From CAZLPZ01 sp964561535 (lineage in GTDB: Bacteria; Pseudomonadota; Alphaproteobacteria; Micavibrionales; Micavibrionaceae), in assembly GCA_964561535.1 (NCBI GenBank), contig CAZLPZ010000004.1, forward strand, positions 1-62,976: a stretch of 62,976 nt of DNA. The letters are read 5' to 3'. Below the pieces are notes generated by a model, which saw only the letters and a program-made list of their open reading frames with translations, made no database searches and was not told where the DNA came from. Shown piece after piece: positions 34,445 through 42,729 of the stretch; the first letter of the stretch is position 1; each line of letters opens with the position of its first letter. The position numbers were made by a program, and so were the translations under genes.

Positions 34445-34984
34445 CTATTTATCTTTCTTCCGGAACTGATCCAACGACACAACTTCACCCATTTTAGCAG
34501 GTGCCGCATTTGGATCTTTTGCCTTCTTCTTCTTCGGCCCTGGCCCACCACCATGATCATCATTCCCAGACGGTGCCGGCCCACCTTCATCGTCATCGTC
34601 TTCCCCAACAGGTTGAAATTGTAATGCAAAATTCACAGACGGATCCGCAAAGATACTAATCGCTTTTAAAGGAACAATTAATCGCTCTAAAGCATTATTA
34701 AACGACAGCGTTACCCCCAATTTTTCGGCATCCACACTTAAATCATAATACTGATATTGCAGAACAATGGTCATTTCACCCGGATACCGTTCACGCAAAT
34801 AATCCGGAATTTTAACGCCCGGATGATCGGTTTGGAAGGTAATATAAAAATGATGCTCCCCAGGAGGTTCCCCAAATTGAATAACCTCATCAACCGCCTG
34901 CCTTACGACACTGCGCAATGCACTTTCAACCATACGGTCATACCGTAATGTTTCGGCCTCATCAAAATTTTTCTTACTCGCCAT
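34445..34984 (-). CDS. sspB: ClpXP adaptor SspB (alphaproteobacterial type)
   Basis: The 179-residue protein begins with RYDRMVESALRSVVRQAVDE and has the peptide-binding core HHFYITFQTDHPGVKIP, YPGEMTIVLQYQYYDLSVD and FSVTL-like GVTLSFNN. An acidic, Gly/Pro-rich linker ends in the ClpX-binding tail GEVVSLDQFRKK. SspB delivers tagged substrates (ssrA-type; in Caulobacter also cell-cycle proteins) to ClpXP. All functional parts are present. It is separate from the neighbouring genes. Confidence 0.92.
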   Translation of the reverse strand: MASKKNFDEAETLRYDRMVESALRSVVRQAVDEVIQFGEPPGEHHFYITFQTDHPGVKIPDYLRERYPGEMTIVLQYQYYDLSVDAEKLGVTLSFNNALERLIVPLKAISIFADPSVNFALQFQPVGEDDDDEGGPAPSGNDDHGGGPGPKKKKAKDPNAAPAKMGEVVSLDQFRKKDK

Positions 34985-35146
34985 AATCTAACTTCCCATC
35001 GATAAGCATCTATGGACCCCTGATTCGGATCCTTTAAAATCTATCCTAGCAAATTAACAGCCTAAAACGTAAGGGGTTAATCGCATTGATCGAAGTCCGA
35101 TAAAAAAGAACAAATCCCCACGAGGCTGTGGTAAGAAAAAAGCTGA

Positions 35147-35611
35147 TTATTCCAATTGAAGCCCTTCAGCCGTATATAATCCAATCACCCGATGCGTATC
35201 GCGATCAGCCACAAATATTGTCCCAGGGATTTTCTGTGTGCCATGATAAACATAATCAACTAATGACGCGACTCGGGACTGGTCCACACGCGACAATCGA
35301 TAAAACCCAGGACCCACGGTCAGTAAAGGCGATTTTGTAAAAACATTATATGAATAATGATCCAGTACATCAACCGCCATAAAATTTTGAACCAATCGCA
35401 CGGCATCCGCCGGTGTTTTCGTCCAATCTGACAGGGGAGATTTATTGCGAACCCGATCAACCATTTGCAAGTCTGTCCCATTATAAAGGTAAGGTCGGTA
35501 AACAAGGTTTGCATCCGCGTGAACAGGGTTTATAAAAAAACCGCCTGAGATTGCCATCAAAACAATCATCAACATATTGATATTATTTACTTTATTTTTA
35601 AAACGCGCCAT
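35147..35611 (-). CDS. Secreted protein of unknown function
   Basis: The 154-residue product has a cleavable signal peptide (NMLMIVLMAISGGFFINPVHA, cut after AHA-like VHA). The mature ~120 residues contain YRPYLYNGTDLQMVDRV and HYSYNVFTKSP, with no cysteines and no family I recognise. It is probably periplasmic. It is divergent from the flgC-like gene with a 69-nt gap. Codon use matches the neighbourhood. No function can be assigned. Confidence 0.72.
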   Translation of the reverse strand: MARFKNKVNNINMLMIVLMAISGGFFINPVHADANLVYRPYLYNGTDLQMVDRVRNKSPLSDWTKTPADAVRLVQNFMAVDVLDHYSYNVFTKSPLLTVGPGFYRLSRVDQSRVASLVDYVYHGTQKIPGTIFVADRDTHRVIGLYTAEGLQLE

Positions 35612-35680
35612 AAATTACCTCATGCATATTCAGGAAAATCTTTTAGAACTCATTAAAGAATATCCTGATATCATTACAAA

Positions 35681-36085
35681 ATGGTTGATATCATCAAAAC
35701 AGCCCTCTCTGGTCTAAATGCGGCAACCGCCCGCGCAGGCGTTGCGGCAAATAATATCGCAAATGCTGGAAATATCGGCGCCATAGATCCTAAAAATGGC
35801 CCCGCAGCCTATACCCCACAAGATATCATCTCCGTTTCAACCCCAACAGGCGGGATCACCACAACAGTTCAAAGCCGAGCCCCTGCAACTGTTGAGGCCT
35901 ATGATCCAAATAACCCATATGCCGACCCTGAAACCGGACAAATTGCCGTCCCCAATATCGATCTGGCTCATGAAACGATTCAACTGAAAATGGCGGAAAT
36001 TGCCTATAAATCCAGCGCCGCCGTGATACGCACCACCTCCCAAATGCAGGATGCGTTGTTAAAAATAATCGATAAACGGGTTTAA
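35681..36085 (+). CDS. Orphan flagellar rod FlgC-like protein
   Basis: The 134-residue protein has the flagellar rod N-terminus TALSGLNAATARAGVAANNIAN (residues 6-27), the FlgC-like middle VEAYDPNNPYADPETGQIAVPNIDL and the C-terminal helix TSQMQDALLKIIDKRV, which fits the rod-protein family. No other flagellar gene lies in the window, so it is outside the usual flgBC-fliE operon. It could be a displaced rod gene, a relic after flagellum loss or a co-opted secretion rod part; sequence alone does not decide. Confidence 0.85.
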   Translation: MVDIIKTALSGLNAATARAGVAANNIANAGNIGAIDPKNGPAAYTPQDIISVSTPTGGITTTVQSRAPATVEAYDPNNPYADPETGQIAVPNIDLAHETIQLKMAEIAYKSSAAVIRTTSQMQDALLKIIDKRV

Positions 36086-36187
36086 AAATCTTATCCTCCA
36101 GGATACCAGCGATATTTTCCTCTTTTCACCCGACGTAAAATCAGTATAGTAACCCCGGATCAAAGATACGGACCTCCGTATGATCGC

Positions 36188-36262
36188 GCCGGCATAGCTC
36201 AGCGGTAGAGCAGCGGTTTTGTAAACCGAAGGTCGGGAGTTCAATCCTCTCTGCCGGCACCA
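36188..36262 (+). tRNA. tRNA-Thr (anticodon TGT), CCA encoded
   Basis: The acceptor stem GCCGGCA / TGCCGGC, D-arm GCTC-AGCGGTA-GAGC, anticodon loop TTTGTAA and T-arm GGGAG-TTCAATC-CTCTC fold as a cloverleaf, ending in ACCA. Anticodon TGT reads ACA threonine codons. The 27-43 pair is a G-A mismatch. Confidence 0.95.
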
Positions 36263-36391
36263 TCCGACGTCCCATGGGGACTTCTCGAAAGTACACCACT
36301 CTTTCTCCAAATTTTATTATTTTTTGTGCTATAACAAGATATCAAAACATAAGAATTTCAAAAAATAACCCCTTAGAGAACAATCAAAAGA

Positions 36392-37093
36392 ATGAGCCGG
36401 CACCTCGCCCATACTGAACGTCATCTGGTGAAACGCATTGGCTGGTTACGTGCCGCTGTTCTAGGGGCCAATGACGGTATTGTATCAACCTCCAGTCTCA
36501 TGGTCGGCGTGGCCGCCGCTTCAGGAACGTTCAATGACATCTTAGTCGCAGGCGTTGCCGGAATTGTCGCCGGAGCCATGTCGATGGCTGCCGGGGAATA
36601 TGTATCCGTCAGCTCTCAATCTGACACAGAACAATCCGACCTGACGCGTGAACGTAAAGAACTCGACAGCAATCCAGAAGCCGAACTTAAAGAACTGACC
36701 CAAATTTATAAAGATCGTGGATTAGAAGAATCTCTCGCCCGAACCGTATCGCTTCAACTCATGACAAAAGATGCTCTCGCCACACATGCCCGGGAAGAAC
36801 TTGGGATCTCTGATATGACAACAGCCCGCCCCATCCAAGCCGCCTTTACCTCAGCCCTGACATTTACAGTAGGCGCATTATTACCCTTTGTTACCGCGAT
36901 CCTCTGCCCACCCCAATTACTAATTCCTTCCATTTCGCTCGCTTCTCTCGCTTTTTTAGGATTACTTGGGGCAATCGGCGCAAAAATAGGAGGATCGAAT
37001 ATAACGAAAGCCACGATACGCGTTATGTTTTGGGGAGCCTTGGCCATTGCATTAACCGCGGGGATTGGCCTTATGTTTGGAACAACCCTTTAA
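36392..37093 (+). CDS. VIT1/CCC1-family iron or manganese transporter
   Basis: The 233-residue protein opens with HTERHLVKRIGWLRAAVLGANDGIVSTSSLMVG, of which RAAVLGANDGIVST is diagnostic of VIT1/CCC1. It also has AGAMSMAAGEYVSVSSQSDTE, a cytosolic helical metal-binding domain with ELKELTQIYKDRGLE and LATHAREELGI, and three C-terminal spans. Five membrane spans in total. Family members export or sequester Fe2+/Mn2+. It follows tRNA-Thr and seems monocistronic. Confidence 0.93.
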   Translation: MSRHLAHTERHLVKRIGWLRAAVLGANDGIVSTSSLMVGVAAASGTFNDILVAGVAGIVAGAMSMAAGEYVSVSSQSDTEQSDLTRERKELDSNPEAELKELTQIYKDRGLEESLARTVSLQLMTKDALATHAREELGISDMTTARPIQAAFTSALTFTVGALLPFVTAILCPPQLLIPSISLASLAFLGLLGAIGAKIGGSNITKATIRVMFWGALAIALTAGIGLMFGTTL

Positions 37094-37162
37094 ACAATAT
37101 ACCCAAATATTATTTTATCTCTTTTCCTTGCATGACCTTTAATCCAGAGTCATGATGGCCCT

Positions 37163-38512
37163 ATGACACAAAAACAAACATCTCAAAAAAATAATTATGA
37201 CGTTATCATTGTCGGTGGGGGACTTGCAGGTCTGTCGCTTGCCGTCTTGCTGGGACGCGCCGGTATTACCATCGGCGTCATTGAGCGGACTCCCTTAACG
37301 ACCCAAACCATGCGCAACTTTGATGCCCGTACAACAGCAATATCTGCAGGATCGGCCAAGATTTTAACCCATGCCGGCATTTGGGAACACGTCGAAAAAA
37401 ACGCCTGCCCCATTAACAAGATTGAAATTTTGGACGGCCCGCATTTGCACGGTACCTGGCCGGTACTTTTAAATTTTGATACGCAAAGCGTGTCATCCCG
37501 GCACAGACCGGAATCTCATAATAATTCTGAACGAGATCCCGGCCTGCGCCGGGATGACAGTGAGCCCTTTGGCTATATTGTCGATAATATTGACCTGCGC
37601 AAAGCTCAGGCACACACCGTCAACAACACAAAAAATATCACGATGATCACCCCTGCAACCGTTGCAGATATCACCATCACAAATAGGCATGCAGCCGTAA
37701 CCTTAAATAATGGTACGATAATCCGTACCGGAATTGTCATTGGCGCCGATGGCCGCGGATCAATCGTGCGAGATCTGGCAGGTATCCGAACACGGGGATG
37801 GCCCTATCCCCATACGGCCATTGTGTCCACCATCACACACACCGGCGCACATAATAATATTGCGGTTGAACATTTTTTGTCCACGGGCCCCTTTGCCGTC
37901 CTTCCCTTTACGAATGATGAAAACGGAACACCAAGATCTGCAATTGTCTGGAGCGAACATCCGCATACCGCACGCAAAATAATGCGGATGAATGATGATA
38001 CCTTTAAGATGGCGCTAATGTCACGCCTGCCCGGTCGGTACGGCGATGTTGTCCATGTGGGGCCGCGCGGGGCTTATCCGTTATCATTGCAACACGCCGT
38101 CGATTATACCGCGCCGCGCATCGCGTTGGTGGCAGACGCCGCCCACGGCATGCACCCCATTGCGGGCCAGGGATTAAATTTGGGCCTGCGCGATGTTCAG
38201 GTTCTAGCCGATTTGATGATAACAGCAGCGTCATCCCCGCGGAGGCGGGGATCTGGAAAAGAATCAATGCCGGATCCCCGCCTCCGCGGGGATGACGCTG
38301 GTTATGATTTCGGCACCCCTGAAATCCTCGACGCCTACGCGCGCGCCCGCAAGCCGGATATTTTGGCATTAATGTCAGGGACCGATATGCTGACAGGGAT
38401 TTTTGGATCCCGTATCCCGGGCCTGCGCCCTTTGCGCAAAATCGGCATGCGCGTGATCGAACATTTGCCCCCCGTGAAAAACTTTTTCATCCGGGTCGCA
38501 AAAGGAGGGTAA
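37163..38512 (+). CDS. UbiH/VisC-family FAD hydroxylase with two in-frame palindromic elements
   Basis: The protein has the FAD motif DVIIVGGGLAGLSLAVLLG (residues 11-29), the mid motif IGADGRGSIVRDLAG and the C-terminal VADAAHGMHPIAGQGLNLGL. This is the aromatic hydroxylase family of ubiquinone synthesis (UbiH/UbiF/UbiL); which ring position it acts on is not decidable. At 449 residues it is about 45 longer than usual. The excess is explained by two palindromic repeats read in frame: residues about 110-132 (SSRHRPESHNNSERDP) and 356-379 (SSPRRRGSGKESMPDP). Both FAD motifs lie outside the inserts, so activity is plausible. Confidence 0.92.
   Translation: MTQKQTSQKNNYDVIIVGGGLAGLSLAVLLGRAGITIGVIERTPLTTQTMRNFDARTTAISAGSAKILTHAGIWEHVEKNACPINKIEILDGPHLHGTWPVLLNFDTQSVSSRHRPESHNNSERDPGLRRDDSEPFGYIVDNIDLRKAQAHTVNNTKNITMITPATVADITITNRHAAVTLNNGTIIRTGIVIGADGRGSIVRDLAGIRTRGWPYPHTAIVSTITHTGAHNNIAVEHFLSTGPFAVLPFTNDENGTPRSAIVWSEHPHTARKIMRMNDDTFKMALMSRLPGRYGDVVHVGPRGAYPLSLQHAVDYTAPRIALVADAAHGMHPIAGQGLNLGLRDVQVLADLMITAASSPRRRGSGKESMPDPRLRGDDAGYDFGTPEILDAYARARKPDILALMSGTDMLTGIFGSRIPGLRPLRKIGMRVIEHLPPVKNFFIRVAKGG
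37492..37558. repeat. Palindromic repeat element in frame in the ubiH-type gene (copy 1)
   Basis: GTCATCCCGGCACAGACCGG opens and CCGGCCTGCGCCGGGATGAC closes the element around TCATAATAATTCTGAACGAG. It is a 67-bp palindrome without stop codons in the gene's frame, in the region between the FAD-binding N-terminus and the first substrate-domain strand. Confidence 0.92.
38228..38298. repeat. Palindromic repeat element in frame in the ubiH-type gene (copy 2)
   Basis: GCGTCATCCCCGCGGAGGCG opens and CGCCTCCGCGGGGATGACGC closes a 71-bp element with perfectly matching 20-nt arms. It encodes SSPRRRGSGKESMPDPRLRG, shortly after the conserved AGQGLNLGL motif. Confidence 0.94.
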
Positions 38513-38514
38513 AT

Positions 38515-39948
38515 TTACCCCGCCGTTCCCGTCGGTACCACGGGTTCAAATCGGGGGTCATTCCCGGCTTGCCCTGAAATTTGAACTTTTATCGGGGTGC
38601 CTTCAGATTTAATTACAGGCGAACTGATATATGGAACGGGATCCCCGGTAATTTCTTTCACCCCTGTTTTTGGATCTTTCCCAATCTTGATATGATCCAA
38701 TCCTTTAATATTTTTATTCTGTGCTTGTTCAAGTAAAGCAACATTTACTCCCGCGCCCATTAATACGACTTTTTCGTGACGCGCATGCATAGGATCAGAT
38801 GTCGATACCGCCCCCATCGCTCCATTTAACAATTTTTCTCCATAGGCGCGTTTTTCAGGATCCGTTGATTCAAGTAAAGCGGCAATTTTCGCCCCTGTAT
38901 CTTGGCTGGCCTTTGCGGCATTTTTGACGGGATCGCCCAAGCCATTAGATAATCGTGACATAATATCACCAATATTTCCAACACCCTCAAACATCCCAGA
39001 AAAAATCCCACCAAGAGATCCCAGCATTCCTTTCATATCCCCCATCATGCTCGACATATCCGGCATTGGTGCTATGGGAACTGACCCTGAAAATTCTTGC
39101 ATAAATCCATTTACATCATTTTTTTCAAGGAAAGACAAATATGCTGCGCGATTTCCTTTGGATAGAAAATTTCGAACAAGTTGAGGATCTCTATCGAATT
39201 CTTTTTCAATCCCTTGTCGCAATCCTTCTTTCTCGGAAATCTTTTTGGCAAGCGCCGCGTTTTTTGGATCGGCCATCATTTTCCCAAATCTTGCCTTTGC
39301 TTGATCGGATGTATAGATGCGGACTTCATCATCCAATACCTCTCCCTCTACTATGCCAGATTCTACGGGCAAGGCCACTGGGCTAGGCGTTGATTGTGGT
39401 GCTGGGGCTGATGCCGCCGCTCGTACGGACTTTTGTTTTACTCCTACTTGCCCCGAAGAAGAAGGAGGGGTCGTCCCCAGTTTAGATTGTTCTGGTTTTG
39501 CCAGAGTAGGGGCTGCAAATTGTGCCATATATGTGGCAGGATTTGTCGCCATTTTATTCAGTTCTTGAATCTTTTGACCTTTTGCGAGTTCGATGACCTT
39601 GGCACACATTGCCGGATCTTCATAAAGTTCATTCGCAAATGTTTTGGCATCCCGTTCATATTTTGATGGATTTGCATCATATCGATTGGCGACGTTCGTC
39701 GCAAAGGCCGGACTATTTCGCCCCAACACGCGTAAACTCTCCACAGCGTCATTATACAACTTCATATCCGCTGGTAATTTACCTCGAGGATTTCTTTTAG
39801 AGATATCTCCAAATGTATTGTTGTCAATTTGATCCATATTCCAAAGTGATTCAGCTTTATGCTTCACAAGCACTGTAATCACATCTGGCGCATATCCTTT
39901 TTGTGCTAAAGCAACTTGAACCCCTTTTTCTTTCAAACCATCAAACAT
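38515..39948 (-). CDS. Large hypothetical protein with a low-complexity linker
   Basis: The 477-residue product starts at ATG 39948, eight nucleotides after GGGAGGGG. There are two helical parts: residues about 1-150 (ALAQKGYAPDVITVLVKHKA, VANRYDANPSKYERDAKTFA) and about 220-420 (KKISEKEGLRQGIEKEFDRD, FSGSVPIAPMPDMSSMMGDM), separated by an Ala/Pro/Ser-rich linker. No signal peptide or clear membrane helix. I do not recognise the family. It lies 1 nt downstream of another unknown gene, so they form an operon. Its modular, linker-rich form resembles structural or secreted proteins, but that is a guess. Confidence 0.72.
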   Translation of the reverse strand: MFDGLKEKGVQVALAQKGYAPDVITVLVKHKAESLWNMDQIDNNTFGDISKRNPRGKLPADMKLYNDAVESLRVLGRNSPAFATNVANRYDANPSKYERDAKTFANELYEDPAMCAKVIELAKGQKIQELNKMATNPATYMAQFAAPTLAKPEQSKLGTTPPSSSGQVGVKQKSVRAAASAPAPQSTPSPVALPVESGIVEGEVLDDEVRIYTSDQAKARFGKMMADPKNAALAKKISEKEGLRQGIEKEFDRDPQLVRNFLSKGNRAAYLSFLEKNDVNGFMQEFSGSVPIAPMPDMSSMMGDMKGMLGSLGGIFSGMFEGVGNIGDIMSRLSNGLGDPVKNAAKASQDTGAKIAALLESTDPEKRAYGEKLLNGAMGAVSTSDPMHARHEKVVLMGAGVNVALLEQAQNKNIKGLDHIKIGKDPKTGVKEITGDPVPYISSPVIKSEGTPIKVQISGQAGNDPRFEPVVPTGTAG

Positions 39949-39949
39949 C

Positions 39950-40423
39950 TCACAACCCCTCCCCATTCTTCCGCACAACGACGCGGCGTTCTTGTGTACC
40001 GATAATCTTACCCTCGGCATCAATTTCAATAAAATCGATCACGCGGGCAAACCTCAAAAATGCATCGACGACATCGGGCACGGGCAACCCAAACGGCATA
40101 ATTTGTCCCGCGACCGTCACAAAAATCAACTGCCGAAGCTCGGGGTCATAATCGACCCACCAAATCACATCGGGCATTGGCTTTTCGTGAATAAGGACCA
40201 CTTGGCCCTGATCATTCACAATCAAATCGGGGTTCATGATAGTGTGCAGGGCGGGGATAATCGGCGTATCTGCGGCCTTGGTCGGGGCATCGTCAGCCTG
40301 GCCGTTTGCAAGCGCCGCTAAAATCGACTCACGCAGCGCGTCCAGATTATATCCAGACAGATCCACCCCATCGGAGGTGCCTGCGGGAATATTTGCCGTT
40401 TGCCCAGACGTATTTATTGTCAT
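39950..40423 (-). CDS. Hypothetical protein, first gene of a two-gene operon
   Basis: The 157-residue protein has a short disordered N-terminus (about residues 1-60, rich in A, D, T, with SGYNLDALRESILAALANGQ) and a compact C-terminal domain: VLIHEKPMPDVIWWVDYDPE, QLIFVTVAGQIMPFGLPVPD and DFIEIDAEGKIIGTQERR, suggesting a beta-sheet fold. No family recognised. It is cytosolic by prediction and sits directly upstream of the 477-residue unknown protein. Confidence 0.7.
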   Translation of the reverse strand: MTINTSGQTANIPAGTSDGVDLSGYNLDALRESILAALANGQADDAPTKAADTPIIPALHTIMNPDLIVNDQGQVVLIHEKPMPDVIWWVDYDPELRQLIFVTVAGQIMPFGLPVPDVVDAFLRFARVIDFIEIDAEGKIIGTQERRVVVRKNGEGL

Positions 40424-40499
40424 ATGTAACGCACCCTTCTTTGGGGCCAGTATATCCGATTTCCCCTCTTTTTAGCAAAAAAATTAAAAATAAGGGTTT

Positions 40500-41156
40500 T
40501 TATTCTTTTTTTGGCTTTGCAACGGATGGCCGTAAAATGGGCAAAATGGGTTGAATCACATGTTTCCCATCTGAAACACCCCCCTCACGGCTTAATACAG
40601 GCGCGGGACGCCGCTCAATTCCTTGGGGCAAAATTGCTTGAATTGAACCTGTATCCTCTGAAGAACGCTCAAACGGCATAGTTCCTTGGGGTGAACCCGG
40701 AGGTGTCGGTGAATGCGGTGACGTTGGCTTAACAGGACGAATTATTTGAACCGATGTGCCCCCTGCCGTATTCGAGGTATTTAATAGAGAATTTTTTCGA
40801 GCCCGTTCGATCGCCCGATCCGCCGCAACGACATTACGAACAATAGAATCTTTTAAACCGGATTCTGTCCGCATCCAATCATTGAATACACGTTGCTGGG
40901 CGGCTAAATCCGCGGGCGTTCGTGTCGTCTCCCATATTTCTGGTGCCGTCACAACCGGCACACGCGGCCCCCCATAATCACGGGGAGGGGAATAAAATTC
41001 AGACGTAACAGACGGCGGAGCCTCAGACAATACAGAAGTCGCTGGGCGACCCATTATCCAATTAGACAGCCATCCCGCTTGAACAGATCTTCCCCCTGAA
41101 AAACACAATAACAGGGTTAAAAAAGTACAGACACTTGAAAAAATAACAAACCGCAT
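40500..41156 (-). CDS. Exported proline-rich protein of unknown function
   Basis: The 218-residue product has a signal peptide (FVIFSSVCTFLTLLLCFSGG, probable cleavage after SVQA), a middle helical part (LAAQQRVFNDWMRTESGLKD and AADRAIERARKNSLL) and a Pro/Ser/Thr-rich C-terminus (VKPTSPHSPTPPGSPQG). It should be periplasmic or outer-membrane associated. No family recognised. It lies 30 nt downstream of hemJ on the same strand, so it may be co-transcribed with the heme genes. Confidence 0.68.
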   Translation of the reverse strand: MRFVIFSSVCTFLTLLLCFSGGRSVQAGWLSNWIMGRPATSVLSEAPPSVTSEFYSPPRDYGGPRVPVVTAPEIWETTRTPADLAAQQRVFNDWMRTESGLKDSIVRNVVAADRAIERARKNSLLNTSNTAGGTSVQIIRPVKPTSPHSPTPPGSPQGTMPFERSSEDTGSIQAILPQGIERRPAPVLSREGGVSDGKHVIQPILPILRPSVAKPKKE

Positions 41157-41185
41157 AGGACCATTCTAACACGATCCAGTCTATT

Positions 41186-41632
41186 TTAAAACGGTTTGAC
41201 AATCACCAAAATCACAATCCCAATCATAAATAAAGTTGGGATTTCATTCAAGATTCGAAAATATTTCCCCGATTTCTGACATGTTCCCGCCAATAATTGC
41301 TTCCGGTATCGCGCCAGAAAACCATGCACCCCCATCATCAAAATCACCAACGTCAACTTCCCATGGAACCACCCTCCCTGCATAAGAACAGGGTTCGCCC
41401 AAATCATCAGAACCCCCGATAAAAACGTCATGATCATGGCTGGGTTCATAATATACCGCAACAACCGCCGCTCCATCATTTGAAAAATGGGCGCAACCAA
41501 ACTGTTTTGACCTTGTTCCACGTGATACACAAATAAACGCGGCAAATACAGCAGCCCCGCCATCCACGCGATCATGGCAATTACATGAATTGATTTGACC
41601 CACAAGTAATATCCCAGAAAAAATTCAGCCAT
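41186..41632 (-). CDS. hemJ: Protoporphyrinogen IX oxidase HemJ
   Basis: The 148-residue membrane protein has SIHVIAMIAWMAGLLYLPRL near its N-terminus, RLLRYIMNPAMIMTFLSG and WFHGKLTLVILMMGVHG, the conserved His/Arg/Lys pattern of HemJ (UPF0093). Four to five spans. It oxidises protoporphyrinogen IX to protoporphyrin IX, the step before ferrochelatase, and lies just downstream of hemH. Confidence 0.95.
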   Translation of the reverse strand: MAEFFLGYYLWVKSIHVIAMIAWMAGLLYLPRLFVYHVEQGQNSLVAPIFQMMERRLLRYIMNPAMIMTFLSGVLMIWANPVLMQGGWFHGKLTLVILMMGVHGFLARYRKQLLAGTCQKSGKYFRILNEIPTLFMIGIVILVIVKPF

Positions 41633-41637
41633 TTTTT

Positions 41638-42726
41638 TTAATCCTTATTTAAATTCCTGTAGCAGGGACATTTGATCCACTTTAGATCACAATGGCACGC
41701 AGGTGCCCCCGGAGCAAGTCCAGGACCCTGTTTAACAGCATCGACAACCAAATCAGCAAGTCCTTGAACAAAAGATGGATGGGTCATCACCGTCCCCGCA
41801 CGCGCAAACCCTGGCACACCCAAAGTACACGCCAGATCTCGATATTCATGTTCAATTTCAACCAAAGTCTCGACATGTTCAGATACAAACGCATGGGGAT
41901 AAACCACAACGGCAACCTGATCCTGCGCTGCTTTTCTTAATGCATCTTCTGTTGATGGCTTGATCCAACTCATCGGCCCTACACGCGATTGATAACAAAT
42001 TTGCCAATCTAAATTTGAAACATTTAAGGCCGTGCCAAGTGCTTTTGCCAAAGCCCGTGCCGTTTGTTCGCATTGATCTTGATATGGATCTCCCCCTTGA
42101 ATAATTTTGGTGGGCAGGCCGTGTGCTGAAAATAAAATACGCGGCGGGCGCATATTTGGATTCTTTGTATACAACGTTTCATACGCCAATTTAATATGAT
42201 CAATAGAGGCTTGAATAAACCCAGGCAAAGCCGGATAACAGCATATTGTTCGGGTTGGACTGCTTAATCCAATTTTTGTGGCAATCCCCTTCCATTCTTG
42301 AACAGACGATCCCGTCGTGGTGGTTGAATATTGGGGATATAACGGCAACAAAATAATTTGATCAGGGTTTTCAAGTTTCACCCGACGCGCCACGTCCTCT
42401 GCCCGTGGATGCCAATATCGCATCGCGATGTGTACCGTATAATAATTGCCATCTTGTCGTTGATTTAAGACTGTACACAATGCATCAGCTTGCTTTTGTG
42501 AATTTTCAAGTAAGGGCGATTTACCCCCCATCATACCGTAAGATATTCCAGCAGGCCCCCCAATGCGCCCCCGTTTCCATGCAATATAGCGTGACAACAA
42601 CCATCGAATGGGATAGGGAGCCGAAATAATAAAGGGGTCCATAAAAAAGTTTTTTAAAAATGGACGAATTGCGGCAACTGAATCTGGCCCACCTAAATTA
42701 AAAAGAACAACTGAAATATGACTCAT
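41638..42726 (-). CDS. hemH: Ferrochelatase
   Basis: The 362-residue enzyme inserts Fe2+ into protoporphyrin IX. It starts SHISVVLFNLGGPDSVAAIR and has YPQYSTTTTGSS, LFSAHGLPTKIIQGGDPY (active-site His), YQSRVGPMSWIKPSTEDAL and AFVSEHVETLVEIEHEYRDL. The C-terminus ends with cysteines (CHCDLKWIKCPC), which may bind an Fe-S cluster as in some ferrochelatases. It sits 3 nt after hemE and 5 nt before hemJ. Confidence 0.97.
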   Translation of the reverse strand: MSHISVVLFNLGGPDSVAAIRPFLKNFFMDPFIISAPYPIRWLLSRYIAWKRGRIGGPAGISYGMMGGKSPLLENSQKQADALCTVLNQRQDGNYYTVHIAMRYWHPRAEDVARRVKLENPDQIILLPLYPQYSTTTTGSSVQEWKGIATKIGLSSPTRTICCYPALPGFIQASIDHIKLAYETLYTKNPNMRPPRILFSAHGLPTKIIQGGDPYQDQCEQTARALAKALGTALNVSNLDWQICYQSRVGPMSWIKPSTEDALRKAAQDQVAVVVYPHAFVSEHVETLVEIEHEYRDLACTLGVPGFARAGTVMTHPSFVQGLADLVVDAVKQGPGLAPGAPACHCDLKWIKCPCYRNLNKD

Positions 42727-42729
42727 GTT

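Noticed and set aside
36059..36310. 83-codon minus-strand open frame over tRNA-Thr
   Set aside because: It is the antisense of the tRNA (the peptide RGLNSRPSVYKTAALPLSYA is a well-known artefact of tRNA genes), so it is not a protein gene.
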